Assembly (NCBI GenBank): GCA_017468425.1
Contig: JAFUIO010000002.1
Span: 1-64,000 of the forward strand
Source of the DNA: Clostridia bacterium
Lineage (GTDB): Bacteria > Bacillota > Clostridia > Oscillospirales > Acutalibacteraceae
Length of the DNA stretch: 64,000 bases
Direction of reading: 5' to 3'
Shown: positions 1 to 7,464 of the stretch, one piece after another
Position numbering within the stretch: position 1 is the stretch's first letter
Layout: each line of letters starts with the position of its first letter
Position numbers and translations under genes: made by a program
The notes under the pieces: generated by a model
The model's input: only the letters and a program-made list of their open reading frames with translations
What the model was told of the DNA's origin: nothing
Databases searched by the model: none

Positions 1-1
1 A

Positions 2-34
2 GGCTTAATCGAGAAAATAAAGGATAAGAAATAG
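2..34 (+). other. Possible 3' end of an upstream plus-strand gene
   Basis: One frame entering from the left edge reads GLIEKIKDKK and stops with TAG. A rho-independent terminator follows about 30 bases later on the same strand, so a plus-strand gene probably ends here. The fragment is too short to identify. Another frame stops at 27, so the choice of frame is uncertain. Confidence 0.2.
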
Positions 35-62
35 AATCAAAAGAGTACATATAAAATATGAA

Positions 63-93
63 GCCATCGGTTCAATGCCGATGGCTTTGTTTT
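63..93 (+). terminator. Rho-independent terminator
   Basis: An 8-bp perfect stem (GCCATCGG / CCGATGGC) with a 7-base loop is followed by TTTGTTTT. The orientation fits termination of a gene entering from the left edge. Just downstream lies the 3' end of the opposing serpin gene. Confidence 0.75.
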
Positions 94-120
94 AAGTGTT
101 CAGTAAACAGAAACTTTAAT

Positions 121-1551
121 TTAAATATTGTTCACCACACCTGTAAACAAGGGTAAATTACCCTTAGAAATCACAAATACAAATGGTCTGTCAAGCACGA
201 AATCTATTATTTCTTCAGGAGGCATAGCAGAACCGCAACCGGGGATTTCTATATATGTTGCCGCCTTTACGCCTTTTTCATCGATTTCAACTCTTGCAGA
301 CTGATTAACAGCTGAAATATACACGGGCGTATCTGAGGTGATTGCTGTAAAATCTGAGCTTTCCATATCAAAGACTTTGGTTGCACCCATTCTGCCGAGT
401 CCGTCTTTTAAGTTTACTGTGGAAGAAACGTCAAACTTAGGTACAGAAAGATTGACCTTCATATACTTTTTGTTTTGCCAGCCATCTTCGCCATCTCCCA
501 AAGAAATCATTTCTCCGTAAGCACCGCCATTTAACACATCAGCAGTTGTCTTTCCTTCATCGGGGAGAATAAACCACATTGTGCTTCCGTTTTTAAGGCT
601 TAAAGCTACTGCACTGTAATCATCATGCCAATAATAATTCATCTGACATAGCTTTTTGTTCATATAGGTAACATTAGTATCGCCATTAAGACCGTGGAAA
701 ATAGCGTCAGTATTGTTTTTACTGTTAAACTCATCGCTCCATTTAGCTTGGAAGAAGAGTGTTGAATAAAGAGCAAGAATGGTTTCAGGAGATAAATCGA
801 TTTTATCGGTGCGGTCCTTTAACATTCCGCCTGTGTTTTTATTGAGCCAATTGCCTATTGACTTGTTTGCACTGTCACTGCCAAGGTCAGTCTGATACAC
901 AGAAGCATAATAGTGATATGCAAGGTTATTCATAGTATCCTGATTGTAATCAAGTCCATCTTCAAGCCAAAGAGAATTGGCCAATGTGCATATTTCATTT
1001 CCGTCATCCTCATAAACGGATTCCCAAACTGCACTGACCTGACTTCTGAGTGTTTCAATATCGCTTACACCGAACAAATCTAAAATTTCCTTACGGCTGT
1101 CACCGTCTGTTATTTCGGCAAGCATAGAAAGGCCTATATATGCATTTATAGGTGACCATAAAGCATTTTCATTGTTCTGTGAAGAGAGGAATTCTGCAGA
1201 TGCTTCTGTGAAAAACTGTGACAAGGAAACAGCTGCATTTTCTCTTGCAGTTCTTCTGTTATTTAACGCTTCTTCCCATATTGCCACATCTGCCATATAG
1301 CTTTCTCTGTCTTTATAATCATCAAGGTCGGGACGCTCCATAACACGTGCATCACTGGGGAGAGCAATGGCGTTTGCTGTAATTATAGGTGTATTGAGGA
1401 AAGAGCTGATGCAAATCACAACTGCTAAAACAGCGGCAACTGCACCTATCCAATAAGGTCTTTTCCTCATTTTCTTCGGAGCTTTTTCAGCTTCTTTGAT
1501 GTGTCTATCGTCTATTTTATCCAAAATTTCCAATACGTGCTTACGCTTCAT
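121..1551 (-). CDS. Membrane-anchored serpin with anti-sigma-like N-terminus
   Basis: 476 residues. Residues 1-32 form a short, charged cytoplasmic segment with an IDDRHIKEAEK motif, like the tails of small membrane proteins encoded next to ECF sigma factors. One transmembrane helix follows at about 33-53, then a linker and a full serpin fold from about residue 105 to the end. The reactive-centre hinge EKGVKAAT begins at about residue 425, the predicted P1-P1' pair is near Ser441-Ala442, and the C-terminal DRPFVFVI strand is classical. Serpins trap serine or cysteine proteases by a large conformational change after cleavage of this loop. The gene overlaps the upstream sigma-factor gene by 11 bases, so the two are cotranscribed and probably coupled. 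I infer that the protein anchors or inhibits the sigma factor inside while exposing a protease trap outside. The target protease cannot be told from sequence. Confidence 0.9.
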   Translation of the reverse strand: MKRKHVLEILDKIDDRHIKEAEKAPKKMRKRPYWIGAVAAVLAVVICISSFLNTPIITANAIALPSDARVMERPDLDDYKDRESYMADVAIWEEALNNRRTARENAAVSLSQFFTEASAEFLSSQNNENALWSPINAYIGLSMLAEITDGDSRKEILDLFGVSDIETLRSQVSAVWESVYEDDGNEICTLANSLWLEDGLDYNQDTMNNLAYHYYASVYQTDLGSDSANKSIGNWLNKNTGGMLKDRTDKIDLSPETILALYSTLFFQAKWSDEFNSKNNTDAIFHGLNGDTNVTYMNKKLCQMNYYWHDDYSAVALSLKNGSTMWFILPDEGKTTADVLNGGAYGEMISLGDGEDGWQNKKYMKVNLSVPKFDVSSTVNLKDGLGRMGATKVFDMESSDFTAITSDTPVYISAVNQSARVEIDEKGVKAATYIEIPGCGSAMPPEEIIDFVLDRPFVFVISKGNLPLFTGVVNNI

Positions 1552-2107
1552 AGTAATAACCCTCCTTAATAAGATGTTCTTTTAATTTTGTTCTGATACG
1601 GTTTAATCTTACCGAAACAGCACCGCTTTTCATATTGACGGCTTTTGCTATATCCTCAACTGAATCTCCATACCAATACCTACGCATAAAAATATATCTG
1701 TTCATATCAGTATCTTGTTCCAAAAAGTTATTTATGGAGTCAGCAATTTCCTGAATAATAACAGCCTGTTCAGGGTTAATATCATTATCAGGCAAACAAG
1801 CACCAAGCTCATCTAAGGATATGTCATAACTGTTGTTTCGTTTTTCTGCCGAAAGATATTCCAATCGTTTCAGTGCCATATTTCTTCCTATTCGATATAC
1901 ATAAGGAGCCAAAGGGTCAGGTTCTTTAGGTGGTATTGCATTCCAAATGGCAAGATATGTATCATTTGTTGTTTCTTCTGCATCATGATGATTACCGAGA
2001 ATGTTCATTGCGATTTTGTATAAGGTGTTACCGAAACGCACCCTCAAAGCCCCAATTGCCTCATCAGCTCTCGCAAAGAAAAGCTTTATTATTTGTTTAT
2101 CTTCCAT
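1541..2107 (-). CDS. ECF-type RNA polymerase sigma factor
   Basis: 188 residues, the usual length of an extracytoplasmic-function sigma factor. The region-2 core is at about residues 24-90 (RFGNTLYKIAMNILGNHHDAEE, then NDTYLAIWN). The region-4 helix-turn-helix is at about 125-180 (MRRYWYGDSVEDIAKAVNMKSGAVSVRLNRIR, here split as MRRYWYGDSVEDIA and KSGAVSVRLNRIR). It should direct RNA polymerase to a small regulon. An AGGAGG site lies just before the ATG. The gene overlaps the 5' end of the serpin gene, which takes the place of the usual anti-sigma partner. An inverted repeat about 60 bases upstream may be an operator. Confidence 0.92.
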   Translation of the reverse strand: MEDKQIIKLFFARADEAIGALRVRFGNTLYKIAMNILGNHHDAEETTNDTYLAIWNAIPPKEPDPLAPYVYRIGRNMALKRLEYLSAEKRNNSYDISLDELGACLPDNDINPEQAVIIQEIADSINNFLEQDTDMNRYIFMRRYWYGDSVEDIAKAVNMKSGAVSVRLNRIRTKLKEHLIKEGYYYEA

Positions 2108-2165
2108 CTAAAAACCTCCTCTCACTTATATAAACCGATTTCATATACTTCATCTTACATAAATT

Positions 2166-2185
2166 TTAGCATTATTTTCTGCTAA
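2166..2185. promoter_or_regulatory. Inverted repeat upstream of sigma-serpin operon
   Basis: A perfect 6-bp inverted repeat, TTAGCA-N8-TGCTAA, lies in the AT-rich leader upstream of the ECF sigma gene. The spacing suits a dimeric regulator. No protein can be assigned, and chance occurrence in AT-rich DNA is possible. Confidence 0.3.
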
Positions 2186-2230
2186 ATACAATATTTCTAA
2201 GGTGAACATAATTTAGATTTGCCAAGCCGC

Positions 2231-2260
2231 AAAAAACAGCTCTCCTAATCGAAGAGCTGT
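2231..2260 (-). terminator. Rho-independent terminator of the tnpV-like gene
   Basis: On the minus strand an 8-bp stem (ACAGCTCT / AGAGCTGT) with a 9-base loop is followed by TTTTTTG. It lies about 10 bases past the stop of the TnpV-like gene and separates it from the sigma-serpin operon. Confidence 0.8.
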
Positions 2261-2270
2261 TGGGTGAATT

Positions 2271-2624
2271 TTAAGTGTATATTAGGTTATCGCTTACAAT
2301 CTCTTTTGCTCTTTGCTGAATGTTTCCCATTTTCTGTACCCATTCAAGTTGGTTTTGCTCTTTTAACTCTTCGGTTACAATTTCGCTTTCTTTCATCTGC
2401 TCAATGAGAATATCATACATTTCATTTGCTTGTCTTTCAACCTCTGCACAGTGTTGATACAATTTGCCTTTAATAAGCAGAGAGTTAAAAAGTGCGGATC
2501 TATGTTTTTCGAGATGAGATTTATACATCATTCCCCATTTTCCGAGCCTGACATTTGCCTCTTCAGGTGGCAGTTTGAGATTCGGAATAAGATAACCATT
2601 CACTTCACGGTATGTAATTTTCAT
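2271..2624 (-). CDS. TnpV-family transposon-encoded protein
   Basis: 117 residues from the preferred start MKITYREVNGYL, chosen because GAAAGGA sits 8 bases upstream. In-frame codons further upstream would add an unlikely tail. The sequence (PNLKLP, LGKWGMMYKSHLEKH, helical QLEWVQKMGNIQQRAKE) is characteristic of TnpV proteins. These are small accessory proteins of Tn4451-like clostridial elements and related mobile units, and their function is not established. No recombinase, relaxase or other element gene is seen nearby, so this is either a solo gene or the residue of a larger element. It lies directly beyond the point where the neighbouring spoVAD gene is cut. Confidence 0.8.
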   Translation of the reverse strand: MKITYREVNGYLIPNLKLPPEEANVRLGKWGMMYKSHLEKHRSALFNSLLIKGKLYQHCAEVERQANEMYDILIEQMKESEIVTEELKEQNQLEWVQKMGNIQQRAKEIVSDNLIYT

Positions 2625-2714
2625 TTGATTCATCCTTTCATTTTTCTTTATTGTAATAATAGTGCCGATTTTTGTGTCAAAAACCAATTGTAAACAAATT
2701 GTAAACGAGCGTTT

Positions 2715-2834
2715 TTAGACAATTTCTTCATCTTCAAATTTGTAAGTTCTAAAATGCCAATAACCCCAGTAAAATAGGGGATTTTCACCACCTTTCGTGT
2801 CGAAAATTGTGTAAGATTTTGTGTTGCTTTTCGC
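2715..2834 (-). pseudogene. Protein-like remnant between spoVAD fragment and tnpV
   Basis: A 39-codon open stretch with no start codon reads AKSNTKSYTIFDTKGG, then ENPLFYWGYWHFRTYKFEDEEIV, and ends in TAA. Its composition, rich in aromatics with a charged tail, looks like the C-terminus of a real protein rather than intergenic DNA. The 5' part is missing and would lie where the spoVAD fragment now is. I do not recognise the family. It is probably debris of the same mobile element that carries the TnpV gene. Confidence 0.35.
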
Positions 2835-2839
2835 TTAAT

Positions 2840-3472
2840 TTATGGTTCTATTTTAACATCTACAGGCGCCATTGCCGCTCCCATATTGTTAGCATCCGTT
2901 ATGCCCAAATCCTGAATTTTCCCGAAAATTACGCTGTCAATTAAAACTTTTCCGCCTGATTTTTCCACAAGAGATGCTCCTGCGGCAGTGCAGGTTCGCT
3001 GAGCGGTAGGTGTGCGTTGACCGCCGTATTCAAGAGGAAAACGGAATTGTTTTTCACTTGAGCAGAAATGGGATGAAGTGGCGGCTATTGCTCTTTTAAC
3101 CGCACCGCTTGCAACAAAAACCGATGCCGTTGCAAGGGTGAGTGCCATTGTTGAGCAAGCACCGTACATACCTGCAAAAGGTATCGACAAATCACGTATT
3201 CCGAAAGTGGAGCCCGTACATTGATTAAGCAAATCTCCTGCAAAAAGAATATCGATATCATTTTTATTAAGTCCTGATTTTTCTATGACTTTTTCAATAG
3301 TTTTCCTCTGCAGTGTGCTTTCTGCTTTTTCCCAGCTGTCTTCGCCGAATGTCACATCATTGTAAATTTCATCAAATTCATCTTTCAAAGGTCCTTTGCC
3401 TTCTTCTTTACCCACAATGGATGCTGTCTGTGTTATTGCAGGAGGATTTTTGAATTTTATAACTCTGTTCAT
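2840..3472 (-). pseudogene. spoVAD: Truncated stage V sporulation protein AD (SpoVAD)
   Basis: Residues 1-203 match SpoVAD, the thiolase-fold protein that takes dipicolinic acid into the developing spore (LFAGDLLNQCTGSTFGIRDL, the active-site-like YGACSTMA, and SSHFCSSEKQFRFPLEYGGQ). The frame then runs from DANNMGAAMAP into an unrelated VDVKIEP and stops. SpoVAD is normally about 335 residues, so the C-terminal third is missing and not found elsewhere in the window. The usual partners spoVAC and spoVAE are also absent. The break at about position 2866 adjoins mobile-element debris. The product is unlikely to function; a full copy may exist elsewhere. Confidence 0.85.
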
Positions 3473-3501
3473 TAAATCACCATTTTTATTATCTGTTACT
3501 A

Positions 3502-3530
3502 TTTACTTTTTATTCTTAAAATGTTATCAT
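3502..3530 (+). promoter_or_regulatory. Putative sigma-A promoter of MFS gene
   Basis: TTTACT, a 17-base spacer, then TATCAT, 29 bases before the ATG of the MFS gene. The -10 is good and the -35 fair. It lies in the short gap between this gene and the oppositely directed spoVAD fragment. Confidence 0.5.
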
Positions 3531-3559
3531 AAATCAAATGCGAAAAAGGAGAATGAAAA

Positions 3560-4798
3560 ATGAATTTTAAAAGAACGAAGCTTGCGTGTTATTCAACATA
3601 TCTTTCTATGTCGGCAGTATTTTGTCTGCCTTCTATGTTGTTTGTTACATTCAGAGAAGCATACGGGATTTCCTATACTCTTCTCGGAACACTTGTGTTG
3701 ACAAACTTTTGCACACAGCTTCTTGTTGACCTGATTTTTACATTTTTTACAAAATACTTCAATGTCAAAACAGTAGTAAGAGTAATGCCGTTAATAACCT
3801 GTGCAGGACTTCTGACTTATGCAATTTTCCCGGCATTGTTTCCCCAATATGCTTATGCAGGACTGCTGGTAGGAACGGTTATTTTCTCAATATCCGCAGG
3901 TCTCAGTGAAGTGCTTCTCAGCCCTGTTATTGCTGCAATTCCTTCTGAAACACCGGAAAAAGATATGAGCATTCTCCATTCACTCTATGCTTACGGTGTG
4001 GTATTTGTAGTTGTAGTCAGCACAATTTTCTTCAGACTTTTCGGAGCTGAAAACTGGATGTACCTTGCAGCTTTCTTCGGACTTTTGTCCATTCTTTCCT
4101 GCGTTCTTTTCTGCACATCTCCTATGCCTGAAATGAACCTTACACAAGAAAAAAGCGAGAAAAAAGCAAGCAAAAAAGGCTTTGCTATGATGCTTTGCGT
4201 AATGTGTATTTTCCTCGGCAGTGCAGCAGAAAACTCAATGACCAACTGGATTTCAAGTTATATTGAAAATGCACTCCACATTTCAAAAGCAGTAGGTGAT
4301 ATTCTCGGTCTTACATTATTTGCAGTGCTTCTCGGTGTTGCCAGAACACTTTATGCAAAATACGGTAAGAATATTGCAAACACACTTCTGCTCGGTATGA
4401 TAGGAGCAACAGCCTGCTATTTAATCGCAGCGGTTTCAACAATTCCTGTTTTATCAATGGTTGCCTGCGTATTCACAGGTTTCTGCACATCTATGCTCTG
4501 GCCGGGTACACTCATTCTTATGGAAGAAAAAATCCCCAATCCCGGTGTGGCAGCATACGCACTTATGGCAGCGGGCGGAGATTTCGGTGCATCTGTTTCG
4601 CCTCAGCTTTTAGGTGTAGTTGCTGACAAGGTTGCAGCAAGTGAATTTGCTGCAGATATGAGTGTAACACTTAACCTCACAACTGAGCAGATAGGTATGA
4701 AAGCAGGTATGCTCACTGCAATGATTTTCCCATTGCTCGGAATAGGAGTATTGATTTTTATTAAAAATTATTTTAAAAAAGTAAAAGTTGTAAAATAA
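3560..4798 (+). CDS. MFS transporter, sugar-permease-like
   Basis: 412 residues with about 12 hydrophobic helices and a basic central loop at about residues 196-210 (EKSEKKASKKG), the standard major facilitator layout of two six-helix halves. AAAAAGGAG precedes the ATG. The family resembles fucose/sugar-type MFS permeases of the Clostridia, but no substrate motif is decisive. It stands alone, with the broken spoVAD upstream and a bidirectional terminator downstream, so context gives no substrate. Confidence 0.85.
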   Translation: MNFKRTKLACYSTYLSMSAVFCLPSMLFVTFREAYGISYTLLGTLVLTNFCTQLLVDLIFTFFTKYFNVKTVVRVMPLITCAGLLTYAIFPALFPQYAYAGLLVGTVIFSISAGLSEVLLSPVIAAIPSETPEKDMSILHSLYAYGVVFVVVVSTIFFRLFGAENWMYLAAFFGLLSILSCVLFCTSPMPEMNLTQEKSEKKASKKGFAMMLCVMCIFLGSAAENSMTNWISSYIENALHISKAVGDILGLTLFAVLLGVARTLYAKYGKNIANTLLLGMIGATACYLIAAVSTIPVLSMVACVFTGFCTSMLWPGTLILMEEKIPNPGVAAYALMAAGGDFGASVSPQLLGVVADKVAASEFAADMSVTLNLTTEQIGMKAGMLTAMIFPLLGIGVLIFIKNYFKKVKVVK

Positions 4799-4963
4799 TT
4801 TATAAGGCACACTCGGCGAACACCTTCCGTTATTTTTGGCGGTTTTATTTTGACAAATCAGGCATATCCCTCACTGCACAGCCTGATATCCTGACAAATT
4901 ATAATTTATTGCTTGAAAAGTAACTGTGAATAATGTCTGGCTTTATAAAACTTACGTTGTGAC

Positions 4964-5010
4964 ATAAAAAACTACCCTTGAAAAACAGATTTCAAGGGTA
5001 GTAATTTTTT
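4964..5010. terminator. Bidirectional terminator between convergent genes
   Basis: A 12-bp perfect stem (CTACCCTTGAAA / TTTCAAGGGTAG) with a 6-base loop is followed by TAATTTTTT on the plus strand and by TTTTTTATG on the minus strand. It serves both the MFS gene on the left and the opposing transporter gene on the right. Confidence 0.85.
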
Positions 5011-5018
5011 GATTGATT

Positions 5019-6368
5019 TTATTTTGTTTCAAATGCTTTCTTCTTTGAAAGGATGATGATAGGAACAATTACGAACACTGCAACGATTGCTGCATACAGG
5101 AACATACTTGAAGAAGGTACAAGCTTTTCTGCACCGTATTCGATAATTGTAATGTTTGATGTACGGCAAGCGATATCACCGAGTGCAGGTCCTACAACCA
5201 TAGGAATAAGCACGAAGAAAATCATTCTGATGCCCTGGAAAAGACCAACCTTATCTTCGGGAATGAAGTCACGTACAGATGCACTCAACTGAATCTGAAG
5301 TATAACATAACCGATAAGTGTTGGTGCAATACCGATAAGCACTACGAAAATGTTTGTTGAGAATGAAAGGATAAACAATCCGATTGCATAAAGAATAACT
5401 GTGGCAACATATGCTTTTAATTTGTTTTTACCTGCAATTTTCATAAGTACAACAATGCCTGTTACAAGAGCTGCAACTGCAAGCACTGCAGTGATGATTG
5501 TTTTCACATCAAACACAACACCGGGAAGAACACATTTTTCAAGGTAAACGAACAAGTAGGGGAAGAATACCTGCACTGCAACATTGTAAAGGCAAACTGC
5601 AGCAAGAGCGAGGTAGAGATTTGCATTCTCTTTGATAACTGAAGGTCTGAAGCCATAGAAAAGGTCTGCCCAGTAATTTGAGTTTGTTCTTTCACCCTTA
5701 ATCTGCGGTTCTTCCATTGTGAAAAGACCAACAAAACCGCAAAGTGAAACGATAAGACCAAGTCCGAGGAAGAATGCTTTGTAAGTGATTACGCTTCCCT
5801 GTGCGAGGCTGCCTACACCCATAACAAGGAGCATGGCTACAAGTCCTACCGCGAGAAGTGTAGTTTCAACTTTAGGTCTTACGGCAGGTGTTGTAACGTC
5901 AGTAACCCATGCGTTGAAAGCCGAGTCGTTACTTGTTGAACCCATAAAGGTCATAATCATATCCATAAGTATAACTGCCCATACAGAGAAAGCGAGAATT
6001 TTAACTTCATCAGAAAGTCCGAAAAGTGTTGCAATGTTTTCTCTTGTGATAAAGCCGAAGGATGCAGTAATAATACCCCATACTATATAACCTGCAGAAA
6101 TAAACATCTTACGTTTTTTCATCTTTTCTCTTAATGTGCCCATGATGAAAGTTGTTACAACAGCGGTAATTGCGGAAAGTGCAACCATTCGGCTGATTGC
6201 CGTAGTGGGAGGCATAACTCCTGCTAAAGCTGCGGCAGAAACACCATCATAAATTTCGCCATAAAGGAAAGTGTTGAAATACATGTTTTCAAGGTTCCAT
6301 GCAACACCGCCCATAAGGCTGAAAAGAACAATGTTCAGCCATATACGTTTTGAAATTTTCTTTTCCAT
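5019..6368 (-). CDS. MFS/GPH-type transporter
   Basis: 449 residues from MEKKISKRIWLNIVLF. This start has AGGAG 7 bases upstream; a longer reading would run into the preceding gene. There are about 12 transmembrane helices with the N-terminal pattern of MFS sugar porters (LENMYFNTFLYG; MGSTSNDSAFNAWVTDVT in the loop after helix 5). The gene begins 22 bases after the glycosidase gene and shares its promoter, so it most likely imports the saccharide that the glycosidase cuts or its products. The exact substrate is unknown. Confidence 0.85.
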   Translation of the reverse strand: MEKKISKRIWLNIVLFSLMGGVAWNLENMYFNTFLYGEIYDGVSAAALAGVMPPTTAISRMVALSAITAVVTTFIMGTLREKMKKRKMFISAGYIVWGIITASFGFITRENIATLFGLSDEVKILAFSVWAVILMDMIMTFMGSTSNDSAFNAWVTDVTTPAVRPKVETTLLAVGLVAMLLVMGVGSLAQGSVITYKAFFLGLGLIVSLCGFVGLFTMEEPQIKGERTNSNYWADLFYGFRPSVIKENANLYLALAAVCLYNVAVQVFFPYLFVYLEKCVLPGVVFDVKTIITAVLAVAALVTGIVVLMKIAGKNKLKAYVATVILYAIGLFILSFSTNIFVVLIGIAPTLIGYVILQIQLSASVRDFIPEDKVGLFQGIRMIFFVLIPMVVGPALGDIACRTSNITIIEYGAEKLVPSSSMFLYAAIVAVFVIVPIIILSKKKAFETK

Positions 6369-6390
6369 AACTTTTTCTCCTGTTTCATTT

Positions 6391-7350
6391 TTATATGTGA
6401 GCCTCGGCAAAACCGATACATTCACGGCCGCGAATGGGGTTGGAAATGTCTCTCGCATTAAAATAAAGCCGTAAAGTGTTATTCTGTTTTACCAGATGGC
6501 TTGCATAAACAAATTGTTTCATCCAGTCTTTTCCGTCAACAACCATCGGCTCAATCAGCATTTTACTGAAAGTGAAGCTGAGACCGTCAGTTGATGTCAT
6601 TAAAAATATTGCTGAATGGCTTTTTCCGTCTTTTTCGTAAATTCCGTTCTGTACTCCCACATAACCGTCTTTCAGTTTATAAACCTTCAGACAACCGCTG
6701 CAAAGGTTAAGGTAGGGGTTATTTTTGTCAGGGGAGATAAGAGGTTTTTCGGCACTTACATAACCGCTTGTGATGTTTTCGCTTTCCGCAAAATTAATGT
6801 GAGTCGGTTCGCAGAATTTACAGTCGTCAATATATGTCATACCGCAGGAATAGTAAAGTCGGTTTCTGCCGTTTTCCTGAATAAGGAACGGGTTTGAAAG
6901 TGCAGTGCCTCTGGGGCTTATTTCAAAGTCCTTTGTGTTTTTTAGCACGGGTTGAGGCTCTGACCAATTTATAAGGTCCTTACTTTCCGTAACATAAATT
7001 TCAGAATTCCATTTAAGTATATTCACCACGTTCAGTGCATTTGCAATAAGCGGACGTGTTCTTTCGTAGAAAAGATAATATGTGCCGTCGATATAATTTA
7101 TATTAGGACGCATAGCTCTTTTAAGAATTTTCTTCTTCTTTGAGAAATCAATTCCGTCTGTGCTTTCAGCGTGATACACACCAAAATTAGTGTGGAAAAA
7201 CATATGCCATTTTTTATCGTGGCATTTATCAGGTGTAAGCAGTGACGGGTCAGCTACAATAAAAGAACCGTCAAAAGGCTTTAATACGGGGCTGTGTTTG
7301 CTCACAAAAAATTGTGCATCAAGTAATTGTTGTATAGTCAGGTTTTCCAT
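6391..7350 (-). CDS. Five-bladed beta-propeller glycosidase (GH43/GH130-like)
   Basis: 319 residues with no signal peptide, so cytoplasmic. The repeated blade motifs are typical of the GH32/43/68/130 fold: VADPSLLTPD with a candidate catalytic Asp, TDGIDFSK, YYLFYERTR, SKDLINWSEPQ, ALSNPFLI, RLYYSCG, STDGLSFT and LRLYFNAR. GAGGT precedes the ATG, and a sigma-A-type promoter lies about 30 bases upstream. It forms a two-gene operon with the transporter that follows. Whether it is a hydrolase or a phosphorylase, and on which sugar, cannot be settled by eye; the family's fold is clear but its exact GH number is not. Confidence 0.7.
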   Translation of the reverse strand: MENLTIQQLLDAQFFVSKHSPVLKPFDGSFIVADPSLLTPDKCHDKKWHMFFHTNFGVYHAESTDGIDFSKKKKILKRAMRPNINYIDGTYYLFYERTRPLIANALNVVNILKWNSEIYVTESKDLINWSEPQPVLKNTKDFEISPRGTALSNPFLIQENGRNRLYYSCGMTYIDDCKFCEPTHINFAESENITSGYVSAEKPLISPDKNNPYLNLCSGCLKVYKLKDGYVGVQNGIYEKDGKSHSAIFLMTSTDGLSFTFSKMLIEPMVVDGKDWMKQFVYASHLVKQNNTLRLYFNARDISNPIRGRECIGFAEAHI

Positions 7351-7379
7351 AAACTACCTCATTCTAATTTAATAAACTA

Positions 7380-7408
7380 AGTATAGCATATTTTTTTGCA
7401 TAAAACAA
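7380..7408 (-). promoter_or_regulatory. Sigma-A promoter of glycosidase-transporter operon
   Basis: On the minus strand: TTGTTT, a 17-base spacer, then TATACT, about 30 bases before the glycosidase ATG. This is good spacing and a good -10. Confidence 0.6.
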
Positions 7409-7417
7409 TAATGTCAT

Positions 7418-7449
7418 AAAAAAACTGCTGTCTGATGACAGCAGTTTTT
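7418..7449 (-). terminator. Rho-independent terminator of PHP gene
   Basis: A 13-bp stem (AAAAACTGCTGTC and its complement) with a TGAT loop, followed on the minus strand by a T-run. It lies just past the stop of the PHP phosphoesterase gene and ahead of the glycosidase promoter. Confidence 0.85.
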
Positions 7450-7464
7450 GAATATTAATTCAGA

